NCBI GenBank assembly: GCA_028287035.1
Contig: JAQBQL010000044.1
Coordinates: 1-22,573 of the forward strand
Reading direction: 5' to 3'
DNA: 22,573 nt
Origin: Labilithrix sp.
GTDB taxonomy: Bacteria; Myxococcota; Polyangia; Polyangiales; Polyangiaceae
The notes below the pieces were generated by a model. The model did no database searches. It saw nothing but the letters and a program-made list of their open reading frames with translations, and was not told where the DNA came from. Both the position numbers and the translations under genes were made by a program. Shown one piece after another: positions 14,941-22,573 of this stretch. Position 1 is the stretch's first letter. Every line of letters starts with the position of its first letter.

Positions 14941-16404
14941 TCAGGGCACGCCGAGCAGTCGCTTCAGCGTGTCGTTCACGAGCTGCGGGTTGGCGCTGCC
15001 CTTGGTTGCCTTCATCACCTGTCCCACGAAGAACCCGAAGAGCGCGGTCTTGCCCGCCTGGAGCGAGGCCGCTTGCTTCGGATTGGCGGCGATGATCTCG
15101 GCGCAGATCGCCTCGATGGCGCCGGGGTCGCTGACCTGCGCCATCCCGAGCTCGCTCACGAGCGCCTCGGGCGTCGCGTCGGGGCCGCGCGTCTTGAGGG
15201 CGGCGTAGAGCTCCTTCGCCTGCTTGCCGCTGATCGCGCCGGTCAGCACGAGCCGCTGCAGATCGGAAACCTGCCTGGCGGTCACCGGGATCGACGCCGC
15301 TTGCCCCTGCGTGGTCACGTCTCGGAGCACCTCGCTCTGCACGAAGTTGGCGACGGCGAGCGCGTGCCCGGGGGCCTGGCTGGTGATCGCCGCCTCCTCG
15401 AAGAACGAGGCGATCCGCGGATGCTGGGTCAGCACCTGGGCCACGTACGGCGTCAGCCCGAGCTCGCTCACGAACCTCGCCCGCTTGTCGCGCGGCAGCT
15501 CCGGCAGCTCGGCGCGCGCGCGGTCCACGAACGAGGCGTCGAGGATGACCGGCGGGAGATCCGGCTCCGGGAAGTAGCGGTAGTCCTGCGCGGCCTCCTT
15601 GCTGCGGAGCGAGGTGGTGGTGCCGGTCTTCTCGTCCCAGCCGCGCGTCTCCTGCACGATGCGTCCGCCGCCCTCGAGGATCTCCTTCTGCCGCTCGATC
15701 TCGGTGGCGATGGCGCGCTCGACGAACTTGAACGAGTTGATGTTCTTCAGCTCGACACGCGTGCCGAGCTTCGTGTCGTCGGGTCGCTTGATCGACACGT
15801 TGGCGTCGCACCGGAAGGAGCCCTCTTCGAGGTTGCCGTCGTTGATGCCGATGAACACGAGGATCTCGCGGAGCGTCCGCAGGTACTCCGCGGCCTCGTG
15901 CGGGCTCGACAGATCGGGCTCGCCGACGATCTCCACGAGCGGCACGCCGGCGCGGTTCAGGTCGACCACCGAGTCGTCACCGAGCCCGTGGATGTTCTTC
16001 CCCGCGTCCTCCTCCATGTGGATACGCAGGATGCGGGCGCGCTTCGTCTGGCCCTCGGGACCGACCGCGATGTCGAGATGGCCGTGGTCACTGAACGGCT
16101 CGTCGAACTGGCTGATCTGGTAGCCCTTCGGGAGATCCGGGTAGAAGTAGTTCTTCCGCGCGAACCGGCTGCGGGGGCGTACCGCGCAGTCGAGCGCGAG
16201 CGCCGCCTTCACCGCCATTCGCGCCGCCTCGGCATTGAGGACGGGCAGCGCCCCTGGCATTCCGAGGCAGGTCGGACAGACATGGGTGTTCGGTGGGGCC
16301 CCGAACGACGTGGGACAAGGGCAGAAGAGCTTCGTGCGGGTGAGGAGCTGGGCGTGCACCTCCAGCCCGATGACGGCCTCCCAGGCGTGCGGCGACGAGG
16401 ACAT
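14941..16404 (-). CDS. gatB: Asp-tRNA(Asn)/Glu-tRNA(Gln) amidotransferase subunit B
   Basis: GatB is the kinase/tRNA-binding subunit of the GatCAB complex, which converts Glu-tRNA(Gln) and Asp-tRNA(Asn) to the amidated forms. The 487-residue length is normal. Clear motifs are VIGLEVHAQL (11-20), the Cys cluster Cys28/30/43/46 with CPTCLGMPG, KNYFYPDLPKGYQISQF, HMEEDAGKN, DLNRAGVPLVEIVGEPD and RCDANVSI. The C-terminal 150 residues match the helical YqeY-like tRNA-binding domain. gatA and gatC are not in the window, so the complex is encoded at more than one locus or just outside. It shares its strand with the following kinase gene and is divergent from the FtsB-like gene. Confidence 0.96.
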   Translation of the reverse strand: MSSSPHAWEAVIGLEVHAQLLTRTKLFCPCPTSFGAPPNTHVCPTCLGMPGALPVLNAEAARMAVKAALALDCAVRPRSRFARKNYFYPDLPKGYQISQFDEPFSDHGHLDIAVGPEGQTKRARILRIHMEEDAGKNIHGLGDDSVVDLNRAGVPLVEIVGEPDLSSPHEAAEYLRTLREILVFIGINDGNLEEGSFRCDANVSIKRPDDTKLGTRVELKNINSFKFVERAIATEIERQKEILEGGGRIVQETRGWDEKTGTTTSLRSKEAAQDYRYFPEPDLPPVILDASFVDRARAELPELPRDKRARFVSELGLTPYVAQVLTQHPRIASFFEEAAITSQAPGHALAVANFVQSEVLRDVTTQGQAASIPVTARQVSDLQRLVLTGAISGKQAKELYAALKTRGPDATPEALVSELGMAQVSDPGAIEAICAEIIAANPKQAASLQAGKTALFGFFVGQVMKATKGSANPQLVNDTLKRLLGVP

Positions 16405-16480
16405 GACCGGCCCAGGGTAGCGAAATTGTCCGTGAACTGGTCCATCGGTGCCGTCCGGATCTAGGGTTGTCGTTCCTCCG

Positions 16481-16771
16481 ATGCCTCACGAGACCCTCCT
16501 TCGCGGCCTGCCGCTGGCTGTCCTGACGGTCTCGCTCATCGCGGTGCCCGTGCTGCTCCTCGAGCCCTCCGGCATGCCCCGCATGCGCGCGCTCGAGACC
16601 GAGCTCTCGGGCGTCCAGAACGAGAACGCGGAGCTCCGGCGGGATGTGGGCAAGCTGCGCTCCGAGGTGAAGGAGCTCCGCGAGAACCCCACCGCCGTCG
16701 AGCGGATCGCGCGCGAGCAGCTCGGGCTGGTGCGGAAGAGCGAGGTCGTCTTCCAGTTCGACCGCAAGTGA
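16481..16771 (+). CDS. ftsB: FtsB/DivIC-like septum-formation initiator
   Basis: The product is 96 residues, the usual small size. It has one membrane segment at about 8-28, a coiled coil at about 35-68 (ETELSGVQNENAELRRDVGKLRSEVKELR) and the C-terminal motif ENPTAVERIAREQLGLVRKSEVVFQF. This order matches FtsB/DivIC proteins, which join FtsL and FtsQ in the divisome. Choice between FtsB and DivIC naming is a matter of convention. The ATG at 16481 places the membrane segment close to the N-terminus as expected; a GTG at 16448 would add 11 residues. The Shine-Dalgarno is weak. The next gene starts 41 bases later. Confidence 0.88.
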   Translation: MPHETLLRGLPLAVLTVSLIAVPVLLLEPSGMPRMRALETELSGVQNENAELRRDVGKLRSEVKELRENPTAVERIAREQLGLVRKSEVVFQFDRK

Positions 16772-16812
16772 GCGGCTTCTCCCGGTGCCGCCGCGTGCCC
16801 TAGAGTGAGATC

Positions 16813-18189
16813 GTGACGGACGAGCTGACCCGCACGCTGCTCCTCGAGGAGGTCGTCTCGCGCGAGGCCGTGTCCGCCGCCCTCCACGCATCGCTCGTCG
16901 GAGACGTGCCGTTCGTGCGGGCGCTGCTCGACACGCGGGCGGTCACCCCGGCGATGCTCGCGCGCTACCTGGCGCGGGCGCCGGCGCCGCTCCTCCAGAA
17001 GGTGGTGCCGCTGATGGAGGTCGCGACGCTCCTTCCGCCCGGACTCTGCGAGCGCCTCCTCGCGGTGCCGGTCCGTCGCGACGCCATCACCGGCACGGTG
17101 GACGTGGTGGTCGTCGACGCGAGCGACCCGCACCCGGCGCGCGAAATCGGCTTCCATCTGCGGGCGCCGGTGCGCCTCGTGCGTGCGCCGCTCGCCGCGA
17201 TCGAGGAGGGGCTCCAGCGCCTGCGCACGCGCTCCCTCCCGCCGCCGCCCGCTCCGGCGACGCATGCGCCGCACGCCTCGCATGCCTCGTTGCCGCCGGC
17301 AGCGCCCGCAGCGCCGCCGAGCCGGCAAGCGCACGTGCTTCCCGGGCTGCCGAAGGCGCAGCGCCCCTCGGTGACGCCGCCCTGGGGCACGGAGATCCAT
17401 CCGTCTCCGCCGTCGGGCGCGCCGGGGAGCGGCCACGGATCCGACGCGCCGCGCAGCGGTCTCGGATCGGAGATCCCGATCCCCCTCACCCGTCGCACGT
17501 TCGCGGCGGTGAGCGGCGGGACGCAGCGGCCGCCGCCCTTCGTCGACCCGGGCAATGCCCTCGGCGAAGGCTACGCGGTGGACACCACCAACTTCCGGTC
17601 GATCGTCGAGGTCACCGAGCCCTCCCGCATCGCGCACGGGGGTCCCGACCTCTCGTTCATCCCGGGGCCGCCGCCGGTACCGAGCCAGGGCCCGTTCGCG
17701 GCGTTCGCGGCGCAGGTCGCGCTCTCCGACATCGGCGGGATCCTGGCGGCGCTGCGGGCCGCGAGCTCACGTGACGAGGTCCTCGAGCTGGTGCTCACCG
17801 GCGCGCGCGTCGTCGCGCACAAGGTCGGGATCTTCGTCGTCAAGCGGGGCGGCTACCACGGGTGGTCGTGCACCCCCGAGCTTGGCGATCGCGCGCGGCT
17901 CCAGGCGGTGCTGGTCCCGCTCGAGGGGCCGAGCGTCTTCGAGGAGGCGGTGCGCGACGGGCTCTACCTCGGTCCCATCCCCCGCGACGAGGTGCACGCG
18001 CCGCTCCTCGACGTGATGCACGGCGCGTCCCGGGACGTTGCGGTGGTCCCCATCCGGGTGAGCGGGAAGACCGCGGTGGTGATCCTCGCCGACGAGCTCG
18101 GCGACACCATGCTCGCGACGCGCCGCCTGGAGGAGCTCGCGCGCGTCGCCGGCGAGGCGTTCGCGCGCATCGTCCGTCTACGCCGCTGA
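16813..18189 (+). CDS. MshEN (GspE N-terminal-like) domain protein with GAF-like C-terminus
   Basis: The 458-residue protein starts with GTG. Residues 1-140 resemble the N-terminal domain of type II secretion/type IV pilus ATPases: a helical bundle (LLLEEVVSREAVSAALHAS), then LLPPGLCERLLAVPVRRDAITGTVDVVVVDASDP and LRAPVRLVRAPLAAIEEGLQRL. In ATPases this region docks to the inner-membrane platform and in some binds cyclic di-GMP. No Walker ATPase domain follows. Instead there is a Pro/Ala/Ser-rich linker (about 144-285) and a GAF-like domain (about 288-455, with AHKVGIFVVKRGGYHGW and VAVVPIRVSGKTAVVILADEL). It may be a ligand sensor in a secretion, motility or cyclic di-GMP circuit. That role is inferred from domains only. 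Confidence 0.82.
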   Translation: MTDELTRTLLLEEVVSREAVSAALHASLVGDVPFVRALLDTRAVTPAMLARYLARAPAPLLQKVVPLMEVATLLPPGLCERLLAVPVRRDAITGTVDVVVVDASDPHPAREIGFHLRAPVRLVRAPLAAIEEGLQRLRTRSLPPPPAPATHAPHASHASLPPAAPAAPPSRQAHVLPGLPKAQRPSVTPPWGTEIHPSPPSGAPGSGHGSDAPRSGLGSEIPIPLTRRTFAAVSGGTQRPPPFVDPGNALGEGYAVDTTNFRSIVEVTEPSRIAHGGPDLSFIPGPPPVPSQGPFAAFAAQVALSDIGGILAALRAASSRDEVLELVLTGARVVAHKVGIFVVKRGGYHGWSCTPELGDRARLQAVLVPLEGPSVFEEAVRDGLYLGPIPRDEVHAPLLDVMHGASRDVAVVPIRVSGKTAVVILADELGDTMLATRRLEELARVAGEAFARIVRLRR

Positions 18190-18194
18190 GCCGC

Positions 18195-18638
18195 TCAGAA
18201 GTGCGCGGCGAGGACGTTCAGCGCGTCGGTCGCCGTGAAGATGCCGATGACGCGCTTACGCTCGAGAACGACGGCGCACCCGCGGCGGTGCGTGGCCATG
18301 TGTCTCGCGACGTCCGAAAGTGGCGCATCGGGCGCGACCGCGTAGACCTCGGGCGCCATCGTGCGGTCGAGCGGGGCGGACAGGCGCTCGACGCCGGCGA
18401 TCGACTCGAACAGCTCGAGATCGCGCCGCGAGATCACCCCGACGAGCTCGCCGTGCTCGAGGACCGGGAGGTGGTGACACGCGTGAACCCTCATCATTTC
18501 CTTGGCCGTCGCCAGCGACTCGCCGCGTCCGATCGTGACCGGCTGCGGGGTCATCACGTTCTGGACTGGGATCGCCTGCCGCGTCTGCTCGGTGCGAGGC
18601 ATCGTGGCGGAGGCGTGCGTGGAGATGTGGACGTTCAT
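18195..18638 (-). CDS. CBS-pair domain protein
   Basis: The product is up to 147 residues. Two CBS units are visible: residues about 28-80 (VMTPQPVTIGRGESLATAKEMM, then HHLPVLEHGELVGVISRRDL) and about 94-145 (APEVYAVAPDAPLSDVARHM, then GCAVVLERKRVIGIFTATDAL). Together they form one Bateman module, which typically binds adenine nucleotides and regulates a partner. No enzymatic or channel domain is attached. The start is uncertain: ATG at 18638 lies only about five bases past the start site predicted from the sigma-54-like promoter, whereas ATG at 18602 (MPRTEQ) would have a 41-base leader and still keep both CBS units. Neither has a good Shine-Dalgarno. It converges on the MshEN gene with five bases between stops. 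Confidence 0.88.
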   Translation of the reverse strand: MNVHISTHASATMPRTEQTRQAIPVQNVMTPQPVTIGRGESLATAKEMMRVHACHHLPVLEHGELVGVISRRDLELFESIAGVERLSAPLDRTMAPEVYAVAPDAPLSDVARHMATHRRGCAVVLERKRVIGIFTATDALNVLAAHF

Positions 18639-18653
18639 TCGAGGTCCGGAGAG

Positions 18654-18669
18654 TGCAACGCACGCGCCA
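18654..18669 (-). promoter_or_regulatory. Sigma-54 (RpoN) promoter candidate for the CBS gene
   Basis: On the minus strand the site reads TGGCGCGTGCGTTGCA. Against the consensus TGGCACG-N4-TTGCW it has one mismatch, with the invariant GG and GC ten bases apart. The predicted start is near 18643, just before the CBS reading frame. Activation would require an enhancer-binding protein. Confidence 0.55.
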
Positions 18670-18692
18670 CCTCGTGACGCGCCGCGCCAGAA

Positions 18693-18724
18693 CTGGCCGG
18701 GCCAGCGCCTGGCCTGGCCGGGCC
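18693..18724. repeat. Phased direct repeat and inverted repeat in the CBS/TerB divergent gap
   Basis: CTGGCCGGGCC occurs at 18693-18703 and again at 18714-18724, spaced 21 bases, about two helical turns. The same stretch folds as a hairpin on the plus strand: 18693-18705 pairs with 18709-18721 around a CGC loop, with two G-U wobbles. It lies 24 to 55 bases upstream of the sigma-54-like site, so it could bind an activator; it may also be chance in GC-rich DNA. Confidence 0.45.
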
Positions 18725-18796
18725 GCCGCGCGGGCCACGGATCGCGCATGATCTCGCGAGCACCGGCGCGGCACACACGCTGCTCGAGCGGCGGCC

Positions 18797-19139
18797 ATGA
18801 AGCTAGGACTCTCCGAGCGCCTCTGCGTGCTCCGTTTTGCGGCCTCGTTCCTCTGGGCCGATCTCTCGCTCGATCTCGCCGAGCACGTCTGGTTCGTCGC
18901 GCTGGCGACGGAGCTCGGGTTCGATCGCCATCAGCTGCCCGAGGTGGCCGCCCTGCTCGACGGGCCGCCGCCGCCGGACGAGGTCGACCCGACGCGCGTG
19001 CCGCTGCGCCTCGTGCCGGCGGTTCGTGACGTCGCCCTCCGCGCCATCGCCTCGGATGGGCGCGTGGCGCCGCGCGAGATGGAGCTCTTCGATCTGCTCG
19101 ACGAGCTCCTCCCGGCCGGCGCCCCTGCCCCGCCCTCGT

Positions 19140-19159
<20 letters not shown>
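18797..19159 (+). CDS. Small TerB-like protein
   Basis: The 120-residue protein is mostly helical. The first half (LRFAASFLWADLSLDLAEHVWFVALATELGF) and the second half (VRDVALRAIASDGRVAPREMELFDLLDELL) look like two helical repeats. The motif ASDGRVAPRE matches the acidic ADGxxxxxE signature of the TerB/tellurite-resistance fold, whose members bind metal or act as scaffolds. No tellurium-resistance genes surround it, so a resistance role is not implied. It ends in a Pro-rich tail. Its 3' end overlaps the convergent glgP gene by 20 bases. The ATG lacks a good Shine-Dalgarno. A weak sigma-54-like match (GGCAC...TGCT, 18770-18784) just before the start would make the mRNA leaderless and is doubtful. 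Confidence 0.75.
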
Positions 19160-21707
<2,548 letters not shown>

Positions 21708-21740
21708 GAGGCAAAGCTTCCCGGACCACGGCCCCTCAGT

Positions 21741-22573
21741 TCAACTCTTTTCCGCGAAGATCAGCACGAAGGACCGCGGGGACACCTGGTACAGGGTCGT
21801 GCCGTCCCCCTTGCTGGCGCCCGCCCGGTACGCCGCGTACCAGGGCAGCTTCTGCCAGGCCTCGGTGTCCTTCACGTAGCCGCGCACGATGAGGTCGAGC
21901 TCCACGTAGCGGCCGTCCGCCGCTGCGAGCAGCTCCGGGCCGAAGCTGTAGGCGCGCAGCGCCTCGGTCGGCGCGAGGTCGTTGTGCATCGCGCCGCCGT
22001 AGGTGACGACCATCTTGCCATTGCCGAGCTCCGCGTTCCGGCGATGCAGCCGGGTGGCGGTCTCCTGCGTGAGCCGCTTGATGAGCGCGAGCGAGGCCGT
22101 GACCACGTCCGCGCCGGCGTCGGCGAGGTTCGCGTAGTCGTCGCACGACGGCCTGAGGAGGTCCGGCACGATCCCGAGCGCCTTCGCGCGGACGCCGAGC
22201 GCGAGGTACTCGTTCGGGTTCGACGACGCCTGCGCCTCCTTCACCGGCGCCTGCGCGCTGGCGACCGCCTTCACCTCCTTCTGGCATCGCGGGTCGCCCG
22301 CCCACGCCTCGACCAGCAGATCGCTGGCGCCGCCCTGGAGGAGCGGAAGGAGCTCACCCGTGAAGCGCTTCGTCGCCGACGTCAGCGACTCGGTGCCCTT
22401 CTGCGCGTGCGCCTCGCCGATCGCGAGGATCGCCGGGTCGTGGGCGAGCACCCAGCGGAACGCGTCCTCGTCGCTCGGGAACCGCACGCACGCCGGACCG
22501 CCTGCCACCGTCGCGCAGGCGCTCGCGCCCGGGGGCAGCGGCGGCCCTGCATCGGCGGCGGCGCTCGCAGCGG
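21741..22573 (-). CDS. GxxH-motif protein (TIKI/TraB-EreA-ChaN-like), partial (5' end beyond window)
   Basis: The frame is open from the window edge to a TGA at 21741, about 277 residues. The N-terminus is outside; the visible start is Ala/Pro-rich (AASAAADAGPPLPPGASA), as seen after the signal peptides of secreted or lipidated proteins. A GTG at 22508 is a possible but unnecessary start. The domain has ILAIGEAHAQ near its beginning and MVVTYGGAMHND near its end, a pair of GxxH motifs, with LLVEAWAGDPRCQ and acidic residues between. This arrangement recalls the TIKI/TraB-EreA-ChaN superfamily of proteases, esterases and heme-binding proteins. The family assignment is by motif only. The protein is probably exported. 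Gene order suggests co-transcription with glgP. Confidence 0.75.
   Translation of the reverse strand, partial: AASAAADAGPPLPPGASACATVAGGPACVRFPSDEDAFRWVLAHDPAILAIGEAHAQKGTESLTSATKRFTGELLPLLQGGASDLLVEAWAGDPRCQKEVKAVASAQAPVKEAQASSNPNEYLALGVRAKALGIVPDLLRPSCDDYANLADAGADVVTASLALIKRLTQETATRLHRRNAELGNGKMVVTYGGAMHNDLAPTEALRAYSFGPELLAAADGRYVELDLIVRGYVKDTEAWQKLPWYAAYRAGASKGDGTTLYQVSPRSFVLIFAEKS

Noticed and set aside
15073..16464. Plus-strand frame of 463 residues opposite gatB
   Set aside because: It mirrors a clearly identified gene and has shadow-type composition.
18186..18198. Inverted repeat CTGAG-CCG-CTCAG at the MshEN/CBS junction
   Set aside because: The five-base stem is mostly the two facing stop codons; too short to call a terminator.
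18770..18784. Second sigma-54-like match before the TerB-like gene
   Set aside because: Three mismatches to the consensus and a predicted start two bases before the ATG make it unconvincing.

Overview
The window is very GC-rich DNA with densely packed genes, many GTG starts and several 1- to 4-base start/stop overlaps. The gene content suggests a myxobacterium-like bacterium (Myxococcota, perhaps Polyangiales). The clues are an MglA-type GTPase, a PocR-domain histidine kinase, a REC-PAS histidine kinase, a secretion-ATPase N-terminal domain joined to a GAF-like domain by a proline-rich linker, and several lipoproteins. The assignment is inferred from gene content; there is no rRNA here to test it. 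I saw no tRNA, rRNA, insertion sequence, prophage or CRISPR array. No stretch over 300 bases lacks a gene; the longest gaps, about 160 bases, are at 6053-6218, 12625-12792 and 18639-18796.

Layout. 1-658 (-) is an unnamed protein cut by the window edge. 730-1176 (+) is a small lipoprotein. 4375-1189 (-) is a coupled three-gene unit: MglA-like GTPase, PocR histidine kinase, ThiL. 4404-6052 (+) is a coupled pair: a BCP/PrxQ-type peroxiredoxin and a C-terminally anchored protein. 6219-9497 (+) holds an M48 metallopeptidase, a dynamin-like GTPase and a YbaK-type deacylase. 12624-9499 (-) is a tightly overlapped set: homoserine kinase, outer-membrane barrel-like protein, small lipoprotein, NAPE-PLD-like metallo-beta-lactamase lipoprotein. 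12793-13437 (+) encodes a protein with a histone-H1-like tail. 16404-13457 (-) is gatB followed by a REC-PAS histidine kinase. 16481-18189 (+) holds an FtsB/DivIC-like protein and the MshEN/GAF protein. 18638-18195 (-) is a CBS-pair protein, 18797-19159 (+) a TerB-like protein. 22573-19140 (-) is a GxxH-motif protein, cut by the window edge, followed by glycogen phosphorylase.

Many genes are housekeeping: thiamine diphosphate synthesis, threonine synthesis, Glu/Asp-tRNA amidation, tRNA proofreading, septum formation and glycogen breakdown. They are interleaved with signalling and envelope genes. The most interesting points are the GTPase-kinase-thiL unit, the envelope operon with the MBL lipoprotein, the stand-alone MshEN protein, the H1-tailed protein, and a near-consensus sigma-54 promoter upstream of the CBS gene with phased repeats behind it. 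None is proven to be a new system from sequence alone.
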